Positions 9,902-20,429 of a DNA stretch of 64,000 bases are shown here, in pieces. Below the pieces are notes generated by a model. That model had not been told where the DNA came from. It made no database searches and was given only the letters and a program-made list of their open reading frames with translations. Position 1 is the stretch's first letter. Each line of letters starts with the position of its first letter. The DNA is from Zygnema cylindricum (lineage: Eukaryota; Streptophyta; Zygnematophyceae; Zygnematales; Zygnemataceae). The stretch is taken from assembly GCA_037447655.1 (NCBI GenBank), contig JBBHKE010002609.1, positions 248,001 to 312,000 of the forward strand, given 5' to 3'. The translations under genes and the position numbers were made by a program.

Positions 9902-11133
9902 CTAAACGTCGTACTCTTGTAAAATTAAAGCCCATCGGGCGAGCTTCCCTGAAAGCTTATCATTGGTCATCAACCAATGAAGGGGTTGATGGTTAGTTAA
10001 GAGCGTGAATGGCTTGCCGTAAAGATAATGTCGAAAATGAACAATACCCCATACCGCGGCGAGACATTCACCCTCGTTACTACTGTAATTAGATTCAGCT
10101 CGGTTATTGCTCCGGCTAGCGTATGCCACTACGTATTCCTCTCCATTCAACTCTCTTTGCGTTAAAATAGCCGCAATGCTTGGCTTCCCGAAATCGGTTT
10201 GTAGGCAAAAGGGAAGCTTGTGGTTAGGAGGTCAAAGAATGGGAGCGCTAGAGAGGGCGGTTTTCAGTTTTTGAAACGCTTCTACTTGGGCGGGTCCCCA
10301 AACAAAAGGCACTTTTTTTTTGAGAAGGTCATTGAGGGGAGAAGCAATCGTACTAAAATTTAGTACAAAATGACAGTAATAATTGGCTAGGCCGCGAAAA
10401 GCCCTCAGACTAGTGAGATCGGTGGGGGGCGACAGTTTGGTGATCGCCTCTACCTTAGCTTCCAAGGGAGTGATGCCCTCAGCCGAAATAAAATGACGAG
10501 ATAGGGCACTCCCTCCGCACAGAAAATACACTTGGCTGGGTGACACTTCAACCCGAATTTCTTTAACTCGGTGAGAACCCACTCAATATGGCGGGCGTGC
10601 TCCTCAATCGTGGCGGAAGCGATTATCAAGTCATCGATGTAGCACCGAGCAAATTTACATCCACCCAACACTCAATCGATGGCTTTTTGAAACACTGCGG
10701 GTACGTTCTTAAGACCGAAGGGCATGTCTGCCCATTCCCACCGACCATCACTACCCCAAAATGCAATTTTATGCCTATCTCTTTCCTCAATTTCAATCTA
10801 GTTAAACCCTTGACGTAAGTGAAGAATGCTAAAAAACTACGCACCACCTTCATGGTCAATTATTTCCACCGCTAGAGGCATAAGGTGGCGGTCTTGAACG
10901 GTCTAGGCATTGAGCTCTCAGTAGTCCCCACACATTCTTCTCTCAGTAAAATTTCCTTCGGAATCTTTCTTCTTAGGCATGACTGTGGGATCGGCAAAGG
11001 TGGAATCCGACTTATAGATTAGACCAGCTTCTTCCAATTCAGCACATCTTTTGTCCACCATCTCCCGTTCCATTTTAGAGAGACGGTGTTTCGGCTTACA
11101 TATGGGTCGATCGTCTTCAAGGTCGATTGACAT
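9902..11133 (-). pseudogene. Reverse transcriptase and RNase H (gypsy C)
   Basis: The RT starts with MSIDLEDDRPI and MEREMVDKRCAELEEAGLI, continues with VMPKKKDSEGN, MPFGLKNVPAVFQ and the intact catalytic CYIDDLI (10,626-10,671 region), and reaches the connection domain with ITPLEAKVEAI and LTSLRAFRGLANYY. RNase H is at 9902-10,150 with NRAESNYSSNEGECLA (Glu present) and LLTNHQPL, where the family has TDHQPL, so one catalytic Asp is Asn. Four or more frame changes occur across the region. Confidence 0.92.
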
Positions 11134-11860
11134 TTTTTAAGTAGAATGACGTCTAAGGTTGTTCATGGAGAAAGCAAAAGCATCTATATGACGGGTGACT
11201 GTGTCACTTAATAGTGCATGTTCCGCTTTTGTGAGGCAGGAACCGAACTTCCACTTGGGCGTCTCATGACTCTTCATAGTGAAAGCTTCCATGGAATGAG
11301 CAAATGCATTTTGCTCATCGGCGATGAGTGAGGTGCCTAACTCGTATTTAACCGGAGTTTGCTACAAGCAGTTCACCCAGTGGTGCTAGCTGCGAGTAGG
11401 ATATGCGGCCGGCCAGTGCGGTACCGGACCAAGAAACGATAAAATGTTGGATTGAACGGTTGTATAGGCCGAGATTTCCCAATACATACGACTGGGGTTG
11501 AGGAAATCATAGATAGATATGTCCCTAACCGCAGGTGTGAGAGAAGGGAAGAGAAAAAATTGAAATGGATTTTCGTTGAGACTATGATAGGTGCGAGAGG
11601 AAACAAGACATGAAGGAGCCGTCGTATTCCCCCCCCCCAGCTGGTTGCACGCGTTGATTTTGTGCGTAGCGACCACGTGCAAGGCCGATAACTAAGACAA
11701 ATGATAAAGACTAAAATTCCATGACCCTACCCAACAAAGTGCGACGCTGTTTATCCGTAAGGGCGGGGGTCGCAGTAGTGCCTGGTATAAAATGCATGAG
11801 ATGCTCCCGTTTTGTGGTTGTAGGCTCCTCGAACTCGCCAATGACATTATTTCGAAGCAT
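11134..11860 (-). pseudogene. Upstream coding region of gypsy C
   Basis: The 11,150-11,340 part reads as the segment that normally precedes RT in this lineage (HIDAFAFSMNNL). The 11,640-11,860 part is homologous to 4690-4960 (REHL motif, G run). The middle (11,373-11,640) is open but unrecognised. The 5' remainder of the element, including capsid and 5' LTR, has been displaced by copia-1. Confidence 0.6.
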
Positions 11861-12927
11861 GCCTGGACTTGAAACTCTGAGACCTCGATAAGTCCTCAGA
11901 GTGGACAGCTTCCAAGAAGCCTCTAGGATAACCCTGACCCCTTTGTGTTTCAGCAAGAATATCTGCCACCATAGCAATCAAAAACTCTGACCACCTTCAC
12001 CTCTGTGAAGACAAGAAATCCTTGAGTCGATAGCAAAAAGAATCTCTGAATTTGCTCCCCTGAGCAGTAAGTTATGGAGGGTCAAAGTTGACCTTTTGTA
12101 CACATGCTCTCTGGGAGAGAGGGTTCTATCTACCAATTTTTTCTAAGTCCTATCTCTCTCACAAACTCTATCTACTGATGTACGGACCAATCATATTACT
12201 CTTCCGTACACAAAAGTATAGTTGACGGTGTACTTTCTGTACGAATACTGTACGACATGGCCTAAATGTCGACACGTGGTATATCCGGATTCTCTCCCTT
12301 AATCCCCGGAGATGTCGCGATCCAATGTCTTTCTGCCACATGTCATCCGATGTGGTGATGACCACAATCCGCCGAAATCCTCTTCCGCGATCTCGACATT
12401 CATTCCGGCCGTCCGATTAAATGCATATTTAATCGTAGTCGTAATAAGTACCTGCGCGGTATTCGTTTCGCTATAAAAACAAATGCGCGGTACTAGTTTC
12501 TTTTCCGTACCTTAATCCGTACTTTACATAACTGGATCTATGTATCTCGTAAGCAGTTGTAGTTAAATGAATTATCCTACGTAATTATATCTAAATAATT
12601 ATCAAACCCATTATCATGTATCATTAGTCTTAGACATAACGGTTAGGACTACCGGCTACCGGCTATCTTCTATTCCGTAAATACCAGGATAAAATCCTGG
12701 TTCTGACAACTATCCTTATAGTAAATAAACTGGTAAATAAACTAATCTATTTCCCGTAAATCTCTGGATAGCCTGGGCAGCCATGGCTCTAGCTTCCACT
12801 CCAACTTCCCAGTGACTGCAACAAGTGTGGGAGTTGGAGAGAGAAGTTAGAGATAGACTACCTCGGCTTATACTGTATTTTGATTAAGACCTAGAAAATA
12901 CTTAAAAAGGAACCATCAATTTCTACA
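11860..12927 (-). repeat. 3' LTR of copia-1 (about 1.07 kb)
   Basis: The right border is precise: on the minus strand the purine tract is followed by TGTAGAAATTG. The left border is approximate, set by where homology to 4690-5000 stops and to the other LTR copies starts. Strong alignment to 35.39-36.51 kb includes CTGTGAAGA, GTAAGTTATGG and AGACCTAGAAAATAC. A tRNA-like stretch lies at 12,617-12,710. Confidence 0.8.
12617..12710 (+). other. tRNA-like segment inside copia-1 LTR
   Basis: ACATAACGGTTAGGACT resembles a D-arm, and CCAGGATAAAATCCTGG forms a 5-bp stem with a 7-base loop like a T-arm. Position relative to the LTR end matches the segments at 8160-8250 and 36,245-36,320. It runs antisense to the LTR. 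Confidence 0.4.
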
Positions 12928-12942
12928 CTCCCCTTATTTTCT
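12928..12942 (-). other. Polypurine tract of copia-1
   Basis: On the minus strand AAAATAAGGGGAG lies immediately upstream of the LTR start TGTAG, which is the position for plus-strand priming. Confidence 0.75.
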
Positions 12943-13753
12943 AGTCAATCTTTAATTTCAAACCACACTTCTCCCTGCAGAAAATTAGCTTAGGGGAAGG
13001 CACAGGTTTGGTCATCATATCTGCTACCATCTCACTATCTGGTCGGTACTCTAAATTGATTATTTTGTTTTCTACTTTCTTTCTAACAAAGCTGAGTTTA
13101 ATGTCCATGTGTTTAGCTTTAAAATGATGTTTAGGATTGGCAGAAATAGCGATTGCTGCCTGATTATCACAAAAAAAATTATGCACACCACTCTTAAGGT
13201 GACCGAGCTCACCAAGCAAAGACTTGACCCACATCAATTCTTCTACAGCAGAGCAAGATGCCATATACTCAGCCTCCATGGTGGAATAAGCAATAACCTT
13301 TTGTTGTTTGCTACTCCAACACTAAGCCCCATCACCCACATATAATACATATCCAGAAGTACATCTCCTCATCGAAGCATCACCATAACTGGCATCATTC
13401 CAAGTGGTGATGTTAGTGTTCTCCCCACCCAAATGCAACCATAGATCCCTAGTTCCTATTAAATATCTAAGAACTCTCTTAGCTGCCTCCCAATCCCTCT
13501 TAGTGGGAGCATTTAGACTTCTACTCAGCAATCCTACAGCTGTAGCTAAATTTGGCCGGGTACAATTCATAAAATAGATTAGACTTCCCACTACTTGCCT
13601 GTAAGGAATAGTCTGCATGAACTTCTGTTCTTCGGGAGATAATTCCTCGTCTAAGAATATGACTTCTTTTTCCTCACTCCCCTCACTTCCTTTCTTTAAA
13701 TCCATTGGAGTTGTACAACTATTTGCTTTATCCATCTGAAATTTTTCAAGCAT
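12941..13753 (-). pseudogene. RNase H and C-terminal pol of copia-1
   Basis: The two open pieces 13,322-13,753 and 12,941-13,279 carry the copia tail: YRQVVGSLIYF, RPNLATAVGLLSR, TSGYVLYVG, then EAEYMASCSAVEELMW, FFCDNQAAIAISANP and DIKLSFVRKKVE. Only a short stop/frame change separates them near 13,300. Catalytic Glu of EAEYMA and Asp of CDNQAA are kept. Confidence 0.93.
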
Positions 13754-13765
13754 GTTCCCTATTGC

Positions 13766-14579
13766 TTACGTTTGAGTCAATCTTATAATCTTTCTTTTTC
13801 GGTCTCTTTCTACTTGAATTCCCAAAATATATTTTGCTTCCCCCATATCCTTCATTTCAAATCTCCCTTTAAGATCAGTTTTCAGTTTATTAATTTTTTC
13901 CATTGATTTACTTAAAAAAAGCAAATCATCAACATAAATCACAATAAATATAACACCTTCCTCATCTTCAAAAACATAGATTGATTGATCTGAGCTGATC
14001 CAGATATATCCTAGACCGGTAAGAAACTCATCAAGCTTCTTATTCCACTCTCGAGGCGCCTGTTTCAAACCATAAAGAGATTTAATCAGCCAACATACCT
14101 TACTCTACTCTCCTTCCTCCACAAATCCTTCGGGTTGTCGCATGAAGATCTCCTCTTCCAATTCTCCATGCAAAAAGGCCGTCTTGATGTCCATCTGGTG
14201 CACCTCTATGTCTTCCACTGATGCCAGACTGAGAAGTATGCGGACAAAGGGAAAATCTGACGACCGCGGCAACGGTTTCCTCGTAATCAATTTCCTCCTT
14301 TTGTGTAAATCCATTTGCCACTAATCGGGCCTTATAACGCTCAATTGTGTTATCTGGGTTCAGTTTTAATTTGAAAACCCACTAACAACCGATTGGTTTT
14401 CGGTTAGGTCGACAGTCAACCAGCTCCCAAGTATCGGCTGCCATAATTGAGGCCATCTCCTCATTGATGGCTGTCTTCCACCGGTTCCTTTCTGGATAAG
14501 TCATCGCCTCTCCATAATTCCGAGGTTCATCTTGATGAGATAGTTTTGTTACCTTGTTATTAACCTGTTTTTCTTGCAA
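13766..14579 (-). pseudogene. Reverse transcriptase of copia-1
   Basis: 14,382-14,579 gives the N-terminal RVT_2 part (ERNRWKTAINEEMASI, ADTWELVDC). 14,105-14,314 gives HQMDIKTAFLHGELEEEIFM, with the first catalytic Asp. 13,766-14,068 gives the catalytic YVDDLLFLS and MKDMGEAKYILGIQV. The frame changes near 14,090 and 14,310. The catalytic residues themselves look intact. Confidence 0.94.
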
Positions 14580-14603
14580 TCTTTTGCTACTTATCCTTCC
14601 CCC

Positions 14604-15750
14604 CTAAAAATCTTTGGCCGGAATAGATTGTTCTCGTGGGTTCTTTCGAACGATCTCGCATTCTCCCTTGTCCCTTGATTCGGAATAAGTTTCCACCACG
14701 TCTTCCGCTTCGGGTAGAGTTGTCACTGGAGTTTCCGCAGCCGATTTTTTTTCGGTCTGATTTGTACTTGCAAGAATGTCATCTTCTCTAAAACGTGGAT
14801 AGTTAAGAAGTTCAAAGTCATCAGAATTTTCTGACTCAAATCTGATTTTTACTGACTTTGTATACTTGAAGGGATCCACGGACTTTCCTTCATCCATAAC
14901 TGCTAGATGCTTTACTAAGATTATATCTTCCATTTTTAGATCATAAACTCTATATCCTTTAACATCCTCATCATATCCTAATAAGTATCCCGGTTTTCTT
15001 TTAGGATCTAGCTTACAATTAGACCGATCTGTATCTAGACTGAATACTTGACTGCCGAAAACCTTTAAGTGAGATATGTCTGGTCTCCAGCTTTACCATC
15101 TCTTATAAGGTGTTTGATCTTTTATAGCAGAAGTAAGAACTCTATTTTTGAGGTAATTAGCACTGTTCATTGCTTCTACCCAAAACTTGTTTCCTATCTT
15201 CTTGGTCTACAACATACTTCTAGCATTATCACTTAGTGTCTTGTTTAATCTTTCAGCTACCACATTCTGTTCTGGGTTTTATGAAACTGTCTTTTGGTGT
15301 TGGACTCCATCTTCCCTCAAAAAATCCTCAAATTGGTTTCAAGTATACTCTCCACCATTGCCACTCCTTACTCTCTTGATTGGAGTTTCATGGAGTTTTT
15401 CGCTCCATGCTTTATATTGTCTAAAACAATCCTGAGCCTCTGACTTGTTTTTCAAAAAATACACCCTGGAATACCGAGACCAATCATCATTGATAGTAAT
15501 CATAAATCTCTTCCCCCCCGGTGAGGGCACTTTAGCCGGTCCCCAAATATCTGTGTACTAAATCTAGAATTTTTTCTCCCTTATAAGTGGCTGTTTTGGG
15601 AAAGGGTAATCTGTGTGCTATACCTTGAGCACATCCACTACAATCACTTATATTATCACTCTTATTGAACTGAATCCCTTCCACCACTCCCATATTTTTC
15701 ATCTCTTTTAACTTATCTAGATTCACATGCCCAAGCCTCTTATACCACAT
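14604..15750 (-). pseudogene. Integrase of copia-1, catalytic Asp residues lost
   Basis: 15,532-15,750 is the GAG-pre-integrase zinc-binding domain (RLGHVNLDKL, then CSGCAQG). At its end the family string LVHTD reads LVHRYLGTG, so the first catalytic Asp is Tyr. In 15,339-15,530 the second motif RSDNGGEY reads RSGNGGEYT, so the second Asp is Gly. The third, in the PEQNVVAER region near 15,270, keeps Glu. The C-terminal part (14,604-14,933) holds the PKRKPGYLLGY-like tail and an acidic linker to RT. Several stops interrupt. Confidence 0.9.
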
Positions 15751-15910
15751 TATAATATCATGAACACCAGCATAATAAAGTTATTTTGTTTCATTACTTA
15801 AAATCAGCCTAAACATCTCTGGCTACCTTTCTCAACAATGAAATAAACCTCTTCCTCAAAACTAGCAGTAAAGACTCCTTCCCAAGTGCTAATAAAAAAA
15901 CCTTTTTCAT

Positions 15911-16165
15911 CTAATACACATGTAGAGATGAGGTTTTTGTTCTGCTCCGGAATAAAAATACTTCGGAGAATGTTACTATAGATGTCTTTCCTTCTACTAA
16001 CACTTTCAAATCTACCGATCCTACAAGAGTAGTAGTGACTATCCTCCCATCCCCGTACTCTATCTCTACGGTGGGAATCTTTGTTATCTTAGTGAACAGG
16101 TGCTTATCCTTACACATGTGCATGGAGGCACCTGAATCTACAATCCAGCGTGCTTCACCTTCCAA
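15911..16165 (-). pseudogene. Aspartic protease of copia-1
   Basis: The segment RWIVDSGASMHMC carries the intact D-S-G-A active site of copia proteases, followed by IEYGDGRIV, a typical flap-side string. The frame ends at 15,911; the space to the integrase (15,750-15,910) has stops. Confidence 0.9.
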
Positions 16166-16281
16166 TCCACCCTAAGCACATTTTTGCGTTCGTGGAATTT
16201 TGACCTCGTTTTTCGCCTCCAACTCCTTATCCAATAGGAGCTCATCGTCCTCGTCCTCGGATTCCGCCTTATGTACTTGTG

Positions 16282-17265
16282 TCACAAGGCCCTTTTTCTT
16301 TCCTTTCGGGGTTCCACCGGTCTGCCCCTTCTTAGCTTTGTGCACTCTGCCATGTAGTGCCCCGGTTTCTTACAAAATGACATAAACCGTTCGGAGCCCT
16401 TGGTCCTAACTAGTTGGTCTGATTTTTTCTGCTCCCTCCCCCCATAGTTTTCGACTAGTTTCCGGGAATCTTTGTTCCTCCAATCGGTCGCAGCTGCCAA
16501 GGCTTGCACACTCTTTCCTCCCCTTCGGATCTCAATTGTATTCTCCCGAACGATAATCATCCCTACAACTGAGTTACATATCCACCTTCAGTCCGGCAAG
16601 TCCAACACACGATTGACTATGTTCTCGAACTCATCGGGTAACTTCATTAGTAAGCAGTTAACCTTTTCTTTTTTACTAAAATATTTTCCAGCACTCTCTA
16701 GCTCCATAAAAAGTGTAGCAAGCTCATTGCAGAAATCCAACTTCTTCCCCCCATTATATACATACTCCTTAACTTTTTGATCAACCAACTGTTGTTGCTG
16801 AATCATACCACTTCGGTATATCTCTATGAGAGCCATCCAAAGATCGGATGCCCTTTCTACCTGCAAATGACGACATGCAAGCACTAGAGTGAGATGGCGA
16901 AGGATGAAGTGTTTTGCCGCCATATTGTTGAAGTCCTAGGTTTCAATATCATTCTCCTCGTTCCTCGGAATAGGTGACATGAATGCTCAACCAATTGACA
17001 TAGGTGAGGTTGTCTCCTTCTCAGTTGCTTTGTCCACCACCTCTCCTTCCTTTGTCTCCTCCCTTGAGAATGGATCCGCTTTCCTTGTGAATCTGCTTCC
17101 TCCAAACCCTGGAGGGACTCCAAGACTTGATGGAAGCCCCACTCGTCCACTCACTATCCCCCAAAACCTTTTCTCGCATAGAGCTTCTATCATCATACTT
17201 TCCCAGTATATGAAGCCAATTCCATTAAAGATGGGTATCCTAGAGGGTGGGCCCATTTGCATTCC
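16282..17265 (-). pseudogene. gag of copia-1, zinc knuckle damaged
   Basis: 17,150-17,265 begins with the copia gag N-terminus (IPIFNGIGFIYWESMMIEAL, where the family has a LxGxNYxxWxxxM string). 16,588-16,923 is the central gag helix region (UBN2-type), and 16,282-16,560 the nucleocapsid. The CCHC knuckle reads MSFCKKPGHYMAEC, so the first Cys is Met. The N-terminus abuts a LINE-like RT rather than a leader and LTR. Confidence 0.85.
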
Positions 17266-18200
17266 AATCCACTGTATTAAAAGCATTAGAAACATCCACC
17301 TAGAGGACTAACCAGTCCAGATAGGCATCTAACAAAGCCCGGATCTCATGAACCACGGCCTCACAACCCCCTGGGTTGCCACTCCGAACTGATAAGGAGA
17401 GAATTAATCATGGAAAGCGGGCTCGAGCTGGATGCAGATGGCGCGGGCCACCAACCGGTACAATACCTCGCCCATCGCAATAGGGTTGATTACCCCATTG
17501 GGTTTGGTGAGAGCTACGAGGCGGGAGGCCATGAGGAGATCACAATTACGGGAAGGGATAGTGTCAACCGCAATAAGGGAACAACCTCGAAAAAACATTT
17601 CAAAACCTCGGGCACTAGATTCCGGAGGCAAAACGTCGCGAAATAGCTCATAAACAGTGCCCGAAGGACCCCCCGCTGAAAGATGTGGAGAAGTTGTAAA
17701 GGCTTTAATAAAGGAGTCTCGATCCAAGATCAAACACTCGGCGGCTCGAAGGTGTGTATAGAGGGGGACTGAGGGGTAGGAGCTGGTGGATGAAGAGACC
17801 GAAGAATCTCAACAGTCGCGGCATCCGAGGAGCAGAATTAAATGGCTGGAGGGCCCGAACCGCTCGAGAGAGCTCACCCACTCGACCCAAATGAACCGCA
17901 CGACGATAGGAAGATGGCACATCTGAAGTCGGAGATGTACGACGTGGTGTGAAGGAAGCACTCGCAACTCGATCCTCGTGCTCGGCATGAAGGGCCCGCC
18001 AATCACCTCGAAGGAAACGTCGACATCGGGCCATAGTTTCTCTGGCCTCGCTACCACCTCCACGGCCAGGTAAGAATAGAACCCAAAGTGAAAACATGAA
18101 AAGGAGATGCCAAGGTCCAACATCCGTGGGATCCGAATAAATACGAGACAAAGGAAGGTGGAGGGCGTCCTATACGATAATCCGCACAGCTATGGGTATC
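17265..18200 (-). pseudogene. LINE-like (non-LTR) reverse transcriptase fragment
   Basis: Minus-strand pieces 17,705-18,151 and 17,404-17,733 contain an upstream domain (GPWHLLFMFSLWVLFLP, LGRVGELSRAVRAL) and RT motifs SAGGPSGTVYELFRDVL and LVALTKPNGVINPIAMGEVL. Then, with a frame change, QFGVATQGG and VDVSNAFNTVDW (about 17,270-17,400), which contains the first palm Asp and the FN motif. The catalytic double-Asp part is missing: sequence switches to copia gag near 17,265. This RT type is common in plant and algal non-LTR elements. The exact clade is not determined. Confidence 0.8.
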
Positions 18201-18309
18201 CGCGTATATAATCGCGGACGGGGGGCCCCCAAATCATAAGCTTCGAGCACGTCTAAATCGCGTACAAATACTTGTAATTATTTATTGTTACCAATAATTA
18301 TTATTTATA

Positions 18310-18311
<2 letters not shown>

Positions 18312-18380
<69 letters not shown>

Positions 18381-18445
18381 TATATAGTATATATATATAC
18401 ATATATATATATGTATATACATATATATACTTATATATATGTATA
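18312..18445. repeat. (TA)n microsatellite with TATATACA interruptions
   Basis: About 58 bp of pure TA (18,312-18,369) is followed by TATATA/CATATA/GTATAC variants. The whole block is self-complementary and could extrude as a cruciform. Confidence 0.97.
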
Positions 18446-18889
18446 TCAATATCTTTTATATGTGTATATTTTTGTTTATTACTACTTATTGGTATTTAAA
18501 ATGTTGATATTTTTTTATTGATAATAATTTTTTATTATTTTTTTGGTTATTATTTTTTCCATTGTTTTTAAGCATTATTAATAAATCGTTAGGTTTATTT
18601 ACAGTTTGAATTCAATACAATTTTCATAACAAATCCATTCCTAAGTCCACACCGCATTAAAAAATCCTAAATATAAAAATTAAGGATTAATATATATTAA
18701 AATATATCCCATCAACCTCTTTAACTTATTCGGATAACTCTTTATAATTTCCAACTTGTTAACTTGCAACAAGTTTGAGAACCTTTGCCTCCAAAAGTCA
18801 ATTTTCTGCGTGGTTATCCACACTAATTACGTGTTTCTTCTAAGAACCTACATTTCTGTCCTTTTGTGGATTCTCCCAACGATGCTTTC
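18446..18889. other. AT-rich spacer, nothing recognised
   Basis: Low-complexity A/T-rich sequence with no motif-bearing frame. Confidence 0.6.
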
Positions 18890-19215
18890 AAAAAGGAGGG
18901 AGGGAAGGAGTTAAGAAGGGAAGGAGAGAGGGAGAGAGAAAGCGACTGAGAGTAAAGGGGGGGGGGGGGGGGTAAGAAAGGGGGATGGAGGGAGGAGAGA
19001 GAGAGAGATGTAGGAAGGACGGAGGGAGCAAACGAGAGTAGGAAGGAGGGAAGTAGCGGCTGAGAGTAGGAAGAGAGGGAGATGCGTTGCCCCCCCACCT
19101 CTCCTTTTAGTGTGAGTGGTTTTGGGAGAGACTTCTCCATCCCCCTCCCCTCTACTTCCTTCCTCCCCTCCCATACTGCCTCTGCTTCCTCTCTTTCCTC
19201 TTCCCTCCCTGTCCC
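18890..19215. repeat. Purine tract switching to pyrimidine tract
   Basis: 18,890-19,085 is almost entirely G/A (GGGAGAGAGAAAG type, with a run of 14 G near 18,957). 19,090-19,215 is almost entirely C/T. The strand switch makes an imperfect inverted repeat. Open frames here are low-complexity artefacts. Confidence 0.85.
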
Positions 19216-20080
19216 TCCCTTGACTACCAGGCGGTGTCGGCGGCCAAACTGGACGCTATATTCAAAATCTCATAAAATATGGACGGCCAATTTTGTGTTT
19301 ACAGGGTAGAAAAAAGAAAAAGGGAAATGGTCATTTTTTTAATATTTTGTTTTGCATGTGTAACTCCAAAAAAAAAAGGCGAAGGATAGGAGGGGAAGGT
19401 AACAAGAATTATAATGTTAATAATTATAAGAATAATAATAAAAATAATAGTAAAACCCAATAAATATAATAAATAAGCGTGTAGGTGTATATATTAAAAT
19501 ACCTGCACGGAGCCCTCTCCCTCCCTCCCAAGACCTCTCCTCGGTCCCCCCTTCCAAAACATAGACAATGGAAGCTACAATCTCTCCCTCCACCCCTTAA
19601 AGAAAAAAATAAATAAATTTGACGACAACAGACGAACCCTGATTTCTGACCTTCCTTGATTTCTTATTAAGCCGACGATTTCGATTCTCTCGATTTCTTT
19701 CGACTTTTTCTCTTTGTCTCCTTGTTGATCTCTTTCGATTATTCTTCTTTTCCAGATTTTGATCTTTCTTCTTGAGCTGAAACGCTTCCTTCCCTGATTT
19801 TCTTCCTTTTCGTTCCCTGACTCTTTGTTCTTTCCTTCCCTTTGTTTAATATTGTCCTCGACTTTGTTGCATCCCCTGAAAAGCTCTTCCTTCCTCTCCT
19901 ATTCCTTTCGATCCTCTGAACCTGGCGTCGACCAGCACTCAATTTGAAAAGGAAAAAGAAAAAGAAAAGAAAAAATTTAATAAAATTATAATTTTTTTAA
20001 TCAAATGAGAAAAAAAAAAAAGTTGCATATGTACTCGGCAACTCACAAACGAGACAATAAAAAGAGGTTTGCTAGGAGTG
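19216..20080. other. Non-coding, A-rich and TTC-rich stretches
   Basis: No conserved protein. 19,690-19,930 is rich in TTTCTTTCC and GATTTCTTTCGA strings. A short G-rich block occupies 20,075-20,145. Confidence 0.6.
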
Positions 20081-20429
20081 GGAGGAGGAGGGGAGAGGGG
20101 GGGGGGAAGGGAGGGGGAGGGAAGGAAGAGGGAGGTGAAAGGGGGATTTACAAGAAAAAAAAATGATAGAAGTACAAATAAGACATAAAAACAAACATAT
20201 TTTAGAGTTGCCATGTCCTCCCTCCATTCTCTTCCCTTCTTCTTTTCTCCTCCTCGCTACTGATTCAATGCCCAACTTCATCAGTCTCTCCTTTTTCTCT
20301 CTTTGTCGATCTTCAATTTCATTAACTTCTTCAGCAATAATTTAAAAAAAATACAATTTTCACAATGTCATCAGTTCCGTTTCCGAGGAAATACAGAAAA
20401 CATGGAACTACAGCCCAAGATATCGAGGG

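Larger units (their letters stand above)
7100..11860 (-). mobile_element. Ty3/gypsy element C with PHD finger, interrupted by a solo LTR
   Basis: Minus-strand order is an upstream region (11.13-11.86 kb), RT (10.2-11.1 kb), RNase H (9.9-10.15 kb), integrase zinc finger and core (9.12-9.70 kb), then, after a 1.1-kb insertion, the rest of the integrase (7.53-8.01 kb) and a PHD finger (7.19-7.53 kb). A run of nine G near 7121-7129 on the minus strand is a candidate polypurine tract. Frames are broken many times. The right end is cut by the copia-1 LTR near 11,860. The RT type (CYIDDLI, PAVFQKAID) matches a Ty3 lineage common in green plants and algae. Confidence 0.9.
11860..17265 (-). mobile_element. 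Ty1/copia element copia-1, 5' truncated
   Basis: Minus-strand order is gag, protease, integrase, RT, RNase H, polypurine tract, LTR, which is the Ty1/copia order. The 3' LTR (about 11,860-12,927) is present. No 5' LTR is found: gag homology begins at about 17,260 directly against a LINE-like RT. The element has many stops and several substituted catalytic residues, so it is an old, dead copy. Confidence 0.9.
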
